Source: Gammaproteobacteria bacterium
GTDB lineage: Bacteria > Pseudomonadota > Gammaproteobacteria > BMS3Bbin11
DNA length: 9,700 nt
NCBI GenBank assembly: GCA_030636465.1
Contig: DAOVWW010000032.1
Span: 1-9,700 of the forward strand
Direction of reading: 5' to 3'
Shown one piece after another: positions 1 to 7,100 of the stretch. The notes under the pieces are model-generated. The model was given only the letters and a program-made list of their open reading frames with translations, was not told where the DNA came from and searched no databases. A program made the position numbers and the translations under genes. Within the stretch, counting starts at the first letter, position 1. The number at the start of each line of letters is the position of its first letter.

Positions 1-847
1 ATCTAGCCGCACCATCGCCATCAGGAACAGGACTGGTCATGTGATAGGCATCGCCACTTAGACCAAAACCTGCCAGTTCCGCATAGATTGTTGCCCCGCG
101 TTTTTGTGCATGTTCTAGTTCTTCAAGCACCAGCACTGCGGCACCTTCGCCCATGACAAAACCATCACGTCCACTATCCCAGGGCCGTGAAGCCGCCTGC
201 GGGTCATCGTTGCGGGTACTTAGTGTGCGTGCGTTGCCAAATCCTGCCATGGCGGTAGGAGTAATTGAGCTTTCTGCTCCACCGGCAAACATTACATCAG
301 CGTCACCGTATTCTATTAACCTTCCAGCATCACCAATAGAGTGAGTGCCAGTCGCACAGGCGGTAACAATAGCAAGATTTGGGCCCTGCGCACCTATGGA
401 GATAGACAGGTTGCCAGAGATCATATTGATAATACTACTGGGGATGTAAAATGGTGATATGCGGCGCGGCCCGCGATCAAATAATGTTTTTGCCTGCTTT
501 TCAATCGTAGTCAGTCCACCGATACCGGCACCGACATGGACACCAACACGATGCGCATTGTTCTCAGTAATCTCCAGTCCGGAGTCAGCCAGGGCATCAA
601 GTCCTGCTGCCATGCCTAACTGAATGAATCGATCCATTTTTCTGCAGGATTTTCTGTCCATCCAGTTTTCAGGATCAAACTCATGAATTTGTCCGGCAAT
701 CGATGCTGGCATGCCGGTAGTATCAAAACTCTCTATGCTGCTGATACCACTTTTACCTGCAGTAATATTTTGCCAGTTGGCATCGAGACCAATACCTACT
801 GGTGAATTTATTCCAATACCTGTGATGACAACTCGACGTTTACTCAA
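1..847 (-). CDS. fabF: 3-oxoacyl-ACP synthase II (KAS II), C-terminus cut by window edge
   Basis: Condensing enzyme of fatty-acid elongation: it joins malonyl-ACP to a growing acyl-ACP in the cytoplasm. I translated 282 codons. The N-terminus (SKRRVVITGIG) matches FabF. The thiolase-fold active-site cysteine is Cys164 in VTACATGTHSIG, and downstream are GGAESSITP and the MGEGAAVLVLEE stretch typical of KAS II. The two catalytic histidines of the C-terminal half, roughly 130 residues, lie beyond position 1. The start is a TTG at 847: an in-frame stop lies about 30 nt upstream with no ATG or GTG between, TTG gives the family's usual N-terminus, and an AGG sits 8 nt before it. The gene is 84 nt downstream of acpP, with a strong terminator-like hairpin between, so it is probably expressed at a lower level by readthrough or from a promoter I could not identify. 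Identity is very secure; the start is fairly secure. Confidence 0.96.
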   Translation of the reverse strand, partial: MSKRRVVITGIGINSPVGIGLDANWQNITAGKSGISSIESFDTTGMPASIAGQIHEFDPENWMDRKSCRKMDRFIQLGMAAGLDALADSGLEITENNAHRVGVHVGAGIGGLTTIEKQAKTLFDRGPRRISPFYIPSSIINMISGNLSISIGAQGPNLAIVTACATGTHSIGDAGRLIEYGDADVMFAGGAESSITPTAMAGFGNARTLSTRNDDPQAASRPWDSGRDGFVMGEGAAVLVLEELEHAQKRGATIYAELAGFGLSGDAYHMTSPVPDGDGAAR

Positions 848-878
848 TTTCCAAACCTGTATGTCTTTGTTAGTTTAT

Positions 879-918
879 AAAAAAAGCCGCTGCTCCCAAA
901 AGGAGTAGCGGCTTTTTT
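879..918 (-). terminator. Hairpin with U-tract between acpP and fabF
   Basis: An 11-bp GC-rich stem (arms 886-896 and 902-912, one G-T wobble) closes a 5-nt loop. Seven A's on the plus strand (879-885) give a U-run after the stem in minus-strand transcripts. A T-run at 913-918 makes it symmetrical, so it could also act on plus transcripts. It lies directly after acpP and before fabF in the same operon, so it most likely works as a partial terminator, giving many acpP-only transcripts and fewer that continue into fabF. The structure is seen in the sequence; attenuation is inferred. Confidence 0.88.
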
Positions 919-931
919 CTATGCTTTTGTG

Positions 932-1168
932 CTAGCTGGTAGCGGCATTAATGTGATCGACAGCCTGCTGTACAGTAGTAATCTGCTCGGCTTTATCATC
1001 TGGGATTTCGAGGTCGAATTCTTCTTCCAGTGCCATTACAAGTTCAACAGTATCGAGTGAATCTGCGCCCAGATCATCGACAAAGGAAGATGTACTGGTA
1101 ATCTGATCTTCACTGGTGCTTAGCTGTTCAGCTACAATTTTCTTGACGCGGTCTTCAACACTACTCAT
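932..1168 (-). CDS. acpP: Acyl carrier protein
   Basis: Small acidic cytoplasmic carrier (78 residues, the normal length) that holds acyl chains on a 4'-phosphopantetheine arm. The attachment serine is Ser37 (counting Met) in the [18 protein letters not shown] motif, and the rest of the four-helix sequence is typical. The frame stays open 13 codons further upstream to 1207, but the start at 1168 ([10 protein letters not shown]) matches the family N-terminus and has a GAGGA about 10 nt before it, so I prefer it. It follows fabG after a 136-nt gap holding a possible promoter, and is followed by a strong hairpin terminator. This fits the usual high expression of ACP relative to its neighbours. 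Confidence 0.97.
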   Translation of the reverse strand: MSSVEDRVKKIVAEQLSTSEDQITSTSSFVDDLGADSLDTVELVMALEEEFDLEIPDDKAEQITTVQQAVDHINAATS

Positions 1169-1197
1169 TTGATTATTTTCCTCATTATTTAAACCGT

Positions 1198-1226
1198 AAT
1201 AAAACAATAATATGATACGTTGTTAA
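1198..1226 (-). promoter_or_regulatory. Possible sigma70-type promoter for acpP
   Basis: Reading the minus strand, TTAACA (1221-1226) is followed after 17 nt by TTTATT (1198-1203), 5/6 and 4/6 matches to the consensus, in an AT-rich stretch. Transcription would start near 1191, leaving a short leader of about 23 nt. An alternative pairing (TTTATG, 16 nt, TATTAT at 1207-1212) overlaps it, so the exact site is uncertain. The 136-nt fabG-acpP gap and the terminator after acpP both suggest an independent acpP transcript. Confidence 0.35.
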
Positions 1227-1238
1227 AACATAAACCTT

Positions 1239-1257
1239 TGGTATGCTATTGATACCA
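1239..1257. repeat. Perfect 6-bp inverted repeat upstream of acpP
   Basis: TGGTAT (1239-1244) and ATACCA (1252-1257) are perfect inverted arms around a 7-nt spacer. The element lies about 13 nt upstream of the proposed acpP -35. No U-run follows on either strand, so it does not look like a terminator. A regulator-binding site is possible, but the half-site is short and matches no operator I can name with confidence. Confidence 0.3.
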
Positions 1258-1304
1258 TATTTAAAATTGGCAGTCCAACCGAGTGACTCTGCTGGGGTGA
1301 TATT

Positions 1305-2048
1305 CTACCCCATATACATGCCACCGTTCACATGAATTTCAGTGCCCGTGATGTAGGATGCGTCATCAGAGGCTAAAAATAGTACTGCAGCCGCAATATC
1401 TTCAGCTGTACCAAGACGTGAGAGCGGAATTCCCTTAATCAGCGTCTCGCGCTGCTCTTCAGGCAGTGCCCGAGTCATATCCGTATCTATAAAGCCTGGA
1501 GCGACGGTATTTACAGTGATATTCCTGGAAGCAACTTCACGCGCCATTGCCCGGCTGAATCCAGCTACCCCGGCTTTTGCCGCTGAATAGTTGACCTGCC
1601 CGGGGTTGCCGGTCGCGCCAACAACCGAGGTGACGCTTATTATCCTGCCCTGCTTTGCTTTCATCATGCCACGCAAGACCGCCTTACTCATGCGATACAC
1701 TGAAGATAAATTGGTATCCATAATTGCCTGCCAGTCATCTTCTTTCATGCGCATTAACAGGTTATCGCGTGTAATGCCTGCATTATTGACTAGAATGGTC
1801 GGAGCACCTTTTAGTTCAGCACATGCCTTAATGATGGCATCGATAGAATCCTGGGAAGTGACATTCAACTCACGGCCAACACCTTTATATCCAGCATTGT
1901 TGAAACGATCTTCAATAGCCAGGGCTCCGGCATGCGTTGTTGCTGTACCAATAACATAAGCGCCATTTGCCGCCAGCATATCGGCTATTGCAGCACCGAT
2001 ACCACGGCTAGCACCGGTTACCAGTGCAATTTTTCCTTCAAGCTTCAT
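1305..2048 (-). CDS. fabG: 3-oxoacyl-ACP reductase
   Basis: NADPH-dependent reduction of 3-ketoacyl-ACP to 3-hydroxyacyl-ACP, the first reductive step of each elongation cycle. It is a short-chain dehydrogenase/reductase of 247 residues (usual length about 245). The nucleotide-binding TGASRGIG is at residues 11-18, NNAG at 88-91, and the Ser-Tyr-Lys triad is Ser141, Tyr154 and Lys158 (YSAAK). The C-terminus is GTEIHVNGGMYMG. Two starts are possible. The ATG at 2054 overlaps the fabD stop (ATGA), but the GGAGG Shine-Dalgarno at 2056-2060 is only 1 nt from it. The ATG at 2048 is 7 nt from the same GGAGG and gives MKLEGKIALVTG, close to known FabG N-termini, so I chose 2048. Either way translation is probably coupled to fabD. 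Confidence 0.96.
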   Translation of the reverse strand: MKLEGKIALVTGASRGIGAAIADMLAANGAYVIGTATTHAGALAIEDRFNNAGYKGVGRELNVTSQDSIDAIIKACAELKGAPTILVNNAGITRDNLLMRMKEDDWQAIMDTNLSSVYRMSKAVLRGMMKAKQGRIISVTSVVGATGNPGQVNYSAAKAGVAGFSRAMAREVASRNITVNTVAPGFIDTDMTRALPEEQRETLIKGIPLSRLGTAEDIAAAVLFLASDDASYITGTEIHVNGGMYMG

Positions 2049-2050
2049 AT

Positions 2051-2977
2051 TCATGCCTCCAGTGCTGTCGCAATTGAATCATTATTTATCAATGGGATAC
2101 AGCCTATATCTCGATTAATTCTTTTCGTTAACCCACAAAGCACTTTACCCGGGCCACATTCCAGCAGCTTATTTACATCTTGTTGCGCCATGCTATTTAC
2201 AGTTTCTACCCAGCGTACAGGTTCGGAAATCTGTCGCGCCAGAAGATCACGGATTTCATTCTCATTCACGGCTACTTTCACATTCACATTGTGAATTACG
2301 GGTATTTCGCAGGCACTAATTGCAACATTTTTTAAACGTTCAGCCATCTTTTCAGAAGCGGGTTTCATCAGTGCGCAATGAGAGGGGACACTTACAGGTA
2401 GAATTAGAGCCCGTTTGGCACCGGCAGCTTTGGCATTTTCCGCCAGGCGATTCACAGCCGAAGCACTGCCAGCGACCACGACCTGGCCCGGAGCATTATA
2501 ATTTACGGCTTCCAGCACTTCTCCTGCGGCGTTATCCTGACAAAGTGTCCTGACACTCTCATCATCAAGTCCAAGAATGGCTGCCATAGCGCCTTCACCA
2601 ACGGGTACAGCTGCCTGCATGAAGCTGGCGCGATCAGCTACCAGTGTGACTGCATCGCTGAAATTCATCGCACCAGCACAAACCAGTGCAGTGTATTCAC
2701 CAAGGCTATGCCCAGCCACCATCGATGGTTTGGTTCCGCCGGTAGCTAGCCATGCACGCCAGGTGGCGACACCGGCCGTCAACATTGCTGGCTGGGTGAT
2801 TTCAGTAGAGTTTAATTTTTCAGCGGGGCCTTCAGCAACAACAGACCACAGGTCATAACCGAGTATGTCGGATGCTTCGGAAAATGTTTCCTGAATAACT
2901 GGATTAGATTCGGCTAGCGTATCCATCATGCCGATAGACTGTGAACCCTGCCCCGGGAATATAAATGCTGTACTCAT
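2051..2977 (-). CDS. fabD: Malonyl-CoA:ACP transacylase
   Basis: Transfers malonyl from malonyl-CoA to the ACP phosphopantetheine arm, supplying the extender unit for FabH and FabF. It has 308 residues, the normal length. The substrate-binding FPGQGSQ is at residues 7-13. The nucleophile is Ser91 in GHSLGEYTA, the carboxylate-binding arginine is about residue 116 (ADRASFMQ), and the catalytic histidine is His200 in SVPSHCALM. The ATG at 2977 has AAGGA about 11 nt upstream. The gap to fabH is 57 nt and contains heptamer tandem repeats. Its stop touches the start region of fabG, indicating translational coupling. No abnormality seen. Confidence 0.97.
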   Translation of the reverse strand: MSTAFIFPGQGSQSIGMMDTLAESNPVIQETFSEASDILGYDLWSVVAEGPAEKLNSTEITQPAMLTAGVATWRAWLATGGTKPSMVAGHSLGEYTALVCAGAMNFSDAVTLVADRASFMQAAVPVGEGAMAAILGLDDESVRTLCQDNAAGEVLEAVNYNAPGQVVVAGSASAVNRLAENAKAAGAKRALILPVSVPSHCALMKPASEKMAERLKNVAISACEIPVIHNVNVKVAVNENEIRDLLARQISEPVRWVETVNSMAQQDVNKLLECGPGKVLCGLTKRINRDIGCIPLINNDSIATALEA

Positions 2978-3000
2978 AATTTTTTATTCCTTTTTATCTT

Positions 3001-3028
3001 GGAACTTGAAACTTGGAACTTGGAACTT
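3001..3028. repeat. Four tandem 7-bp repeats in the fabH-fabD gap
   Basis: Reading the plus strand there are four head-to-tail heptamers: GGAACTT, GAAACTT, GGAACTT, GGAACTT. Only one base departs from a perfect array. The array lies between the fabH stop and the fabD ribosome-binding site, so it is transcribed in the operon mRNA but not translated. It may be a slippage-prone simple repeat or a copy of a dispersed genomic repeat; one window cannot decide. Confidence 0.85.
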
Positions 3029-3034
3029 TGTTCG

Positions 3035-4018
3035 TCACATCTTCAACAGCACTGAACCCCAGGTGAATCCACCACCAAATGCTTCCAGCAAAACTGTTTC
3101 GCCTTTTTTTATGCGGCCATCGCGCACAGCTTCATCGAACGCCAGCGGTACTGATGCAGCAGAGGTATTGCCATGCCGATCAACTGTTACGACTACATTA
3201 TCAAGTGACATACCCAACTTTTTAGCTGTGGCATTGATTATTCGAATATTTGCCTGATGCGGTACCAGCCAGTCGATGTCTGACTTTTCAAGATTATTAT
3301 GCGCCAATGTCTCGTCGACGATTCTGCCCAGGGTATTGACAGCCATTTTAAAGACTTCATTGCCTTTCATCTCAATGTAGGCGTTGCCTTCCATGACATC
3401 CTGGTAATTTTTGGATACACCTGTAGGGACTTGCAGTAGATTTTTGAACTGCCCATCAGAGTGAATATGGCTAGAGATAATCCCGGGTTCATCTGATGCT
3501 TTAACTATCACCGCCCCTGCCCCATCTCCAAACAGGATACAGGTTCCCCGATCGGTCCAGTCGACGATACGAGAAAGGGTTTCTGCCCCGACCACCAGTG
3601 CGCACTTTGAGCTGCCACTGCGAATAAAGTTGTCCGCTACGGTTAATGCATAAATAAAGCCGGTACAAACTGCCTGCACATCAAATGCAGGGCAACCGTG
3701 TATGCCCAGACGCTCCTGCAGCAAACTGGCTGTGGAAGGGAAAATCAGGTCTGGAGTTGTTGTGGCGACGATGATCAGGTCAATATCAGAATGATGAATG
3801 CCTGCACTTTCCATCGCGAGGCGAGCAGCTTTTTCAGATAAATCACAGGTAGTCTCACCTTCTGCAGCAATATGGCGTTCACGTATGCCGGTACGGGAAA
3901 CTATCCACTCATCACTGGTCTCAACCATGTGTTCGAGATCAGCGTTGGTCAGTGTTTTTTCCGGTAAATAACCACCAGTACCAATAATTCTGGAGTATAT
4001 CTTTCCTGTGTCACTCAC
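3035..4018 (-). CDS. fabH: 3-oxoacyl-ACP synthase III (KAS III)
   Basis: Starts fatty-acid synthesis by condensing acetyl-CoA (or another short acyl-CoA) with malonyl-ACP. It has 327 residues, near the usual 317-330. The catalytic triad is visible: Cys118 in AVCTGF, His254 in VPHQANIRI and Asn284 in HGNTSAAS. Other family marks are [15 protein letters not shown] (about 36-50), LFGDGAGAV (162-170) and the C-terminal [14 protein letters not shown]. The start is a GTG at 4018, 9 nt after the plsX stop; GAGAAA overlapping that stop can serve as ribosome-binding site. Close packing with plsX points to co-translation. The identity is secure. Substrate chain preference cannot be read from sequence alone. 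Confidence 0.96.
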   Translation of the reverse strand: MSDTGKIYSRIIGTGGYLPEKTLTNADLEHMVETSDEWIVSRTGIRERHIAAEGETTCDLSEKAARLAMESAGIHHSDIDLIIVATTTPDLIFPSTASLLQERLGIHGCPAFDVQAVCTGFIYALTVADNFIRSGSSKCALVVGAETLSRIVDWTDRGTCILFGDGAGAVIVKASDEPGIISSHIHSDGQFKNLLQVPTGVSKNYQDVMEGNAYIEMKGNEVFKMAVNTLGRIVDETLAHNNLEKSDIDWLVPHQANIRIINATAKKLGMSLDNVVVTVDRHGNTSAASVPLAFDEAVRDGRIKKGETVLLEAFGGGFTWGSVLLKM

Positions 4019-4027
4019 AATATTTTC

Positions 4028-5050
4028 TCATTCTGGCTGAGTACTAAAATCGGTATTTGCTAAAACCGTCTGAATCTTATCCGTTACCTGGTGCTGCACT
4101 TCCACGTAGGCCTCTTTTATAGCCTGGGTATAGGCATACACATCAGCACTGCCATGACTTTTGATCACTATGCCTCTCAGGCCCAGTAATGTAGCGCCAT
4201 TATAGCGCCGATTATCAAGTCGGCTGCGTAATGCCTTAATTACGGGCATTGCCAGTAATCCTGCCAATTTAGTCAGTATGTTCCGGTTAAATTCTTCCTT
4301 CATGGTGGAAGAAATCATCTGTGCCAGACCTTCCATGGTTTTGAGGGAAACATTGCCGACAAATCCATCACAGGCAATGACGTCAATGTCAGTAGTGAAG
4401 ATATCATCACCTTCCACAAAACCGATATAATTTATTGGGCTATTTTTCAGCAGTTCACCAGCAGCTTTTACTGTTTCATTGCCTTTAACATCTTCATGCC
4501 CTATGTTCAGCAGACCAACTTTCGGGTTCTCATTTTTACCAAGCGATTGAACCAGGATAGAGCCCATAATGCCGAACTGCTGCAGGACTTCAGCTGTACT
4601 ATCAACGTTGGCACCCAGGTCCAGAAAGTGGACATAACCATGCATAGTCGGTATTGCTGATACGATTGCAGGACGCTTAATACCCGGTAAGGTTTTAAGG
4701 ACAAAACGGGCTGTGGCCATCAAGGCACCGGTATTACCGGCACTGACACAAGCGCTAGCGCTGGCATCTTTGACCAGGTTAATTGCCACGCGCATGGAGG
4801 AATCTTTTTTCCCGCGCAAGGCCAAAGCCGGAGATTCATCCATACCGACAGTCTGTGAGGCATGGCGGATAATTAACCTGTCAGACAGGCTTGTATTATT
4901 CGTACTCAGTTCAGCTTTTAGTACGTCCTCCTGTCCTACCAGAATGATAGACAGGTCCGGATTGCTGGCGAGAGCAGATATAGCGGCAGGTACGGTGACC
5001 GAAACACCATGGTCACCACCATGAGCATCTATGGCTATACTGATTGCCAC
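4028..5050 (-). CDS. plsX: Phosphate acyltransferase PlsX
   Basis: Converts acyl-ACP and phosphate to acyl-phosphate, the donor for PlsY in phosphatidic acid synthesis, so it links the fab pathway to membrane lipid. It has 340 residues, a normal length. Family motifs are the N-terminal [11 protein letters not shown] (most relatives have Met where His10 stands), [10 protein letters not shown] (about 104-113), [18 protein letters not shown] and the C-terminal [13 protein letters not shown]. The start is GTG at 5050, with only a weak upstream purine stretch (AAGAAAA) as ribosome-binding site. It lies 50 nt after rpmF and 9 nt before fabH, as in other gammaproteobacteria. Confidence 0.96.
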   Translation of the reverse strand: MAISIAIDAHGGDHGVSVTVPAAISALASNPDLSIILVGQEDVLKAELSTNNTSLSDRLIIRHASQTVGMDESPALALRGKKDSSMRVAINLVKDASASACVSAGNTGALMATARFVLKTLPGIKRPAIVSAIPTMHGYVHFLDLGANVDSTAEVLQQFGIMGSILVQSLGKNENPKVGLLNIGHEDVKGNETVKAAGELLKNSPINYIGFVEGDDIFTTDIDVIACDGFVGNVSLKTMEGLAQMISSTMKEEFNRNILTKLAGLLAMPVIKALRSRLDNRRYNGATLLGLRGIVIKSHGSADVYAYTQAIKEAYVEVQHQVTDKIQTVLANTDFSTQPE

Positions 5051-5100
5051 AATAGTATTTTCTTAAGCTGCTATTAGCCAGATTTTCTTAATAGAGACGT

Positions 5101-5280
5101 TTATTCTGACTCGGTGTTGACCATCTTACGGCCTTTGTAAAAACCATCAGCCGTAATATGATGGCGACGGTGTGTTTCACCTGTGACAGGATCAGTGGTC
5201 AGAGCCGGATTGCTCAGGCTATCATGTGAGCGACGCATGCCGCGTTTTGAAGGTGTTTTGCGACTTTTTTGAACTGCCAT
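5101..5280 (-). CDS. rpmF: 50S ribosomal protein L32
   Basis: Small basic large-subunit ribosomal protein of 59 residues. It has the diagnostic N-terminus [20 protein letters not shown] followed by [16 protein letters not shown]. The open frame extends 24 codons further to 5352, but the ATG at 5280 gives the universal L32 start and has AAGGG 8-9 nt upstream, so the extension is untranslated leader. It is the first gene of the lipid operon, directly before plsX, the normal gammaproteobacterial order. The zinc-binding Cys pairs found in some L32 proteins are absent, so this is the zinc-free form. The customary upstream partner yceD is missing. Confidence 0.97.
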   Translation of the reverse strand: MAVQKSRKTPSKRGMRRSHDSLSNPALTTDPVTGETHRRHHITADGFYKGRKMVNTESE

Positions 5281-5310
5281 TTCATTAACCCTTTTTGTGC
5301 TTTGTCGCCC

Positions 5311-5333
5311 CCATCTTGCAACATGAAAGATGG
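5311..5333 (-). promoter_or_regulatory. Leader hairpin in the rpmF 5' untranslated region
   Basis: A perfect 7-bp inverted repeat (CCATCTT at 5311-5317, AAGATGG at 5327-5333) around a 9-nt loop sits in the proposed leader of about 87 nt, roughly 30 nt upstream of the L32 start. No U-run follows, so it is not a terminator. It may affect mRNA stability or translation; no known ribosomal-protein leader motif is recognised. Confidence 0.35.
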
Positions 5334-5373
5334 ATAAATGCGTACAAATCAATTTAATAAACTAAACCGCGCG

Positions 5374-5402
5374 ATCATACGGATTATAAGTGTTTTTGTC
5401 AA
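5374..5402 (-). promoter_or_regulatory. Sigma70-type promoter of the rpmF-plsX-fab operon
   Basis: Minus-strand TTGACA (5397-5402, perfect) and TATGAT (5374-5379, 5/6) are separated by exactly 17 nt. The predicted start is near 5367, about 87 nt before the rpmF start codon. This is the best-matching promoter in the window and lies where the operon's main promoter is expected. The GC-rich CGCGCGG just after the -10 resembles a stringent discriminator, but that is inference. Confidence 0.75.
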
Positions 5403-5523
5403 AGTCTATGTGTACGAAATATAGTGTTAAAAAATCAAAAGAATGAAATGAAAATCAGTAAGTTATTCAGGTATTCCTTTGTTTTTGTTGGTGTATCCAT
5501 CAGGCATTAGCGATAATGCAGGA

Positions 5524-5634
5524 ATGACCACACATACTACATTTTTGAACATCGTGATTATACTGCTAGCGACGATATTATTTGCTGAAATGGCATTACC
5601 GGCGTTTAGATCGTTTAGCCATATCAGCTGTTGA
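5524..5634 (+). CDS. Doubtful 36-codon ORF encoding a hydrophobic peptide
   Basis: An ATG frame of 36 codons ends at a TGA inside the TTGACA at 5631. The product has a central hydrophobic run (FLNIVIILLATILFA), followed by EMALPAFRSF and a C-terminal Cys. Length and hydrophobicity fit a single-span membrane peptide. The segment also faintly resembles the N-terminal helix of type IV pilin-like proteins, with Asn where their Glu5 would stand and no K/R-G cleavage site. No usable ribosome-binding site exists: AGGA directly abuts the ATG. It may be a chance frame, a small protein or a remnant. Confidence 0.15.
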   Translation: MTTHTTFLNIVIILLATILFAEMALPAFRSFSHISC

Positions 5635-5658
5635 CAACTAAAGCGTAGTTATTAATGA
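5631..5658 (+). promoter_or_regulatory. Possible maf promoter
   Basis: A perfect -35 hexamer TTGACA (5631-5636) lies 50 nt upstream of the maf start. The -10 is poor: TAATGA at 16 nt spacing matches weakly, and TATTAA (5650-5655) has better bases but only 13 nt spacing. The position is right for maf, but the site is tentative. Confidence 0.25.
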
Positions 5659-5685
5659 TCACACCGCACACACAAGAGACGAACA

Positions 5686-6273
5686 ATGAGCACCCAGCCT
5701 GAACTAATCCTAGGATCCACTTCAATTTATCGACGGGAATTACTCGAGCGACTAAAAATCCCTTTTCGTGTTGAAGCCCCGGATATTGATGAAACACCGC
5801 TGCAGAACGAAACACCCCAGCAGCTGGTAGAGCGCCTTTCTATTGAAAAAGCCCGTACTGTTGCCGCTAAAAACCCTAGCAGCCTGGTGATAGGATCGGA
5901 CCAGGTGGCCGTTCATAATGGCAAAATTGTTGGCAAGCCACTTACACATGACAAGGCTATGCAACAGTTAAGGGAAGCTAATGGTAAGGAAATTGTCTTA
6001 TATACCGGCTTGTCTGTGGTAAACGCTGACACCGGAGAGTCACTAACTGAAGTTATCCCCTTTCATGTCGTCTTTCGCAAGCTAACTGAAGATCAGCTGG
6101 AAAACTATCTGCACAAAGAACAGCCTTATCACTGTGCTGGCAGTGTCAAATCCGAAGGGCTAGGCATTGCGCTGCTGGAACGCTTTGATGGTGAAGACCC
6201 TAATACACTCATCGGTTTACCACTGATTCGTCTGATCAGGATGCTGGAACACTTTGGCGTAAGTATCCTTTGA
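5686..6273 (+). CDS. yceF: Maf-family nucleotide pyrophosphatase, YceF type (7-methyl-GTP pyrophosphatase)
   Basis: House-cleaning enzyme hydrolysing a modified or non-canonical nucleoside triphosphate to the monophosphate. The YceF subgroup prefers 7-methyl-GTP, from experiments on the E. coli enzyme. It has 195 residues, the usual length. Motifs are LGSTSIYRRELL (9-20), DIDET (33-37), IGSDQV with Asp72 as the likely catalytic base, GKPL (83-86), and the subgroup signature HCAGSVKSEGLGI (149-161) then DPNTLIGLPL (171-180), closely matching YceF rather than YhdE. The ATG at 5686 has GAGA about 7 nt upstream. It is divergent from rpmF, the normal gammaproteobacterial layout, though yceD is missing between them. 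Subgroup assignment is strong; activity is inferred from family. Confidence 0.93.
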   Translation: MSTQPELILGSTSIYRRELLERLKIPFRVEAPDIDETPLQNETPQQLVERLSIEKARTVAAKNPSSLVIGSDQVAVHNGKIVGKPLTHDKAMQQLREANGKEIVLYTGLSVVNADTGESLTEVIPFHVVFRKLTEDQLENYLHKEQPYHCAGSVKSEGLGIALLERFDGEDPNTLIGLPLIRLIRMLEHFGVSIL

Positions 6274-6323
6274 CAAACACAGCGTATCCATCACAGCTAA
6301 TTGCTATTTAGAAGAGATTTTTA

Positions 6324-7079
6324 ATGACCGGAATATTCTGGCGAACCATGTCACGTACGATTGATGCGACGAAACAGCGGGTAAAGAGTTCGACACTCCT
6401 CACCCGTCTGCCATTCATTCGCTACAGCTACCTGTTTGAATACCCGAAGACTATCGTCGTACCTGAGCTAAAACTGGGTTTTGTACCAACGCCTAAAGTC
6501 GCTAACCGCTCAATGAAAATTGCCATTGCCAGCCATATAGGTATGCAATATCGCGGTGACATACATCATGCCCCCTGGCATTTCACACCGCTAGCCCTGT
6601 TAAGAGATAATGATTATTACCGTTTTGGATTTGTCCGCAACCCCCTTGATCGCCTGCTATCGTGTTACGCACAAAAAATCGTCTATTATGAGAAGCAACT
6701 GGGCATGCACCCCCTGCTCTGGCGTTATGGCAAAACATTCCACAAGGATATGAGCTTTCCTGAATTTGTTGAAGCCGTCGCAAACATACCTGATCGTATT
6801 TCTGATATTCATTTCCGCTCACAGCACACTTTTTTATATCACCGTGGAAAACTGATGGTGGACTTTGTCGGTCATTTTGAACAGTTGCAACAGGACTGGG
6901 GCTTTCTACGAGAGAAGTTCGGCCTGCCCGAATTACCGCACCAGAACAGATCTTCACATGTCGATTACCGAGAGGCCTACACACCGGAACTGGCAAAGCT
7001 TGCAGCCAGAAGGTATAAGAAAGATATTGAGTTGTTTGGTTATGCTGATGAGATTAGCAGTTTAACAAATGAACAATAA
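6324..7079 (+). CDS. Sulfotransferase family 2 (Sulfotransfer_2-like) protein
   Basis: Predicted PAPS-dependent sulfotransferase of 251 residues. The 5'-phosphosulfate-binding loop is FVPTPKVANRSM (53-64, Lys58). The 3'-phosphate-binding motif is GFVRNPLDRLLSCY (102-115, Arg105 and Ser113), very like the VR-x-P-x-x-R-L-x-S-x-Y motif of chondroitin/HNK-type carbohydrate sulfotransferases. DIHFRSQHTFLY (161-172) and GHFEQLQQDW (183-192) also fit the family. No clear membrane segment or signal peptide, so probably cytoplasmic. The ATG at 6324 has AAGAG about 8 nt upstream. It lies 50 nt after yceF and 21 nt before the oxygenase gene, so co-transcription is likely. The acceptor (polysaccharide, lipid or protein) is unknown; no glycosyltransferase or PAPS-synthesis gene is nearby. 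Confidence 0.87.
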   Translation: MTGIFWRTMSRTIDATKQRVKSSTLLTRLPFIRYSYLFEYPKTIVVPELKLGFVPTPKVANRSMKIAIASHIGMQYRGDIHHAPWHFTPLALLRDNDYYRFGFVRNPLDRLLSCYAQKIVYYEKQLGMHPLLWRYGKTFHKDMSFPEFVEAVANIPDRISDIHFRSQHTFLYHRGKLMVDFVGHFEQLQQDWGFLREKFGLPELPHQNRSSHVDYREAYTPELAKLAARRYKKDIELFGYADEISSLTNEQ

Positions 7080-7100
7080 TTATTCGTATAAGGAGTTTTT

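Larger units (their letters stand above)
5353..5685. other. Divergent intergenic region between rpmF leader and maf
   Basis: A 333-nt AT-rich stretch between oppositely directed genes. It holds the rpmF promoter at 5374-5402, a possible maf promoter near 5631 and a doubtful short hydrophobic reading frame at 5524-5634. No reading frame resembling YceD (DUF177, about 170 residues) is present, and the space is too short for one. No tRNA, IS end or terminator was seen. Confidence 0.6.

Noticed and set aside
1294..1311. GGGGT/ACCCC dyad spanning the fabG stop as a terminator
   Set aside because: The stem is only 5 bp with an 8-nt loop and no U-run follows.
1591..2294. Two plus-strand ORFs (1591-1959 and 1932-2294) opposite fabG and fabD
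   Set aside because: They are antisense to genes with clear catalytic motifs, and their products show no family features.
5624..5964. Minus-strand frames upstream of rpmF considered as possible yceD
   Set aside because: They are antisense to yceF, lack the DUF177 cysteine motif and are far shorter than YceD.
6270..6298. TTGACA at the yceF stop as a promoter for the sulfotransferase
   Set aside because: No acceptable -10 lies at 16-18 nt spacing; cotranscription with yceF or an unseen promoter is equally likely.
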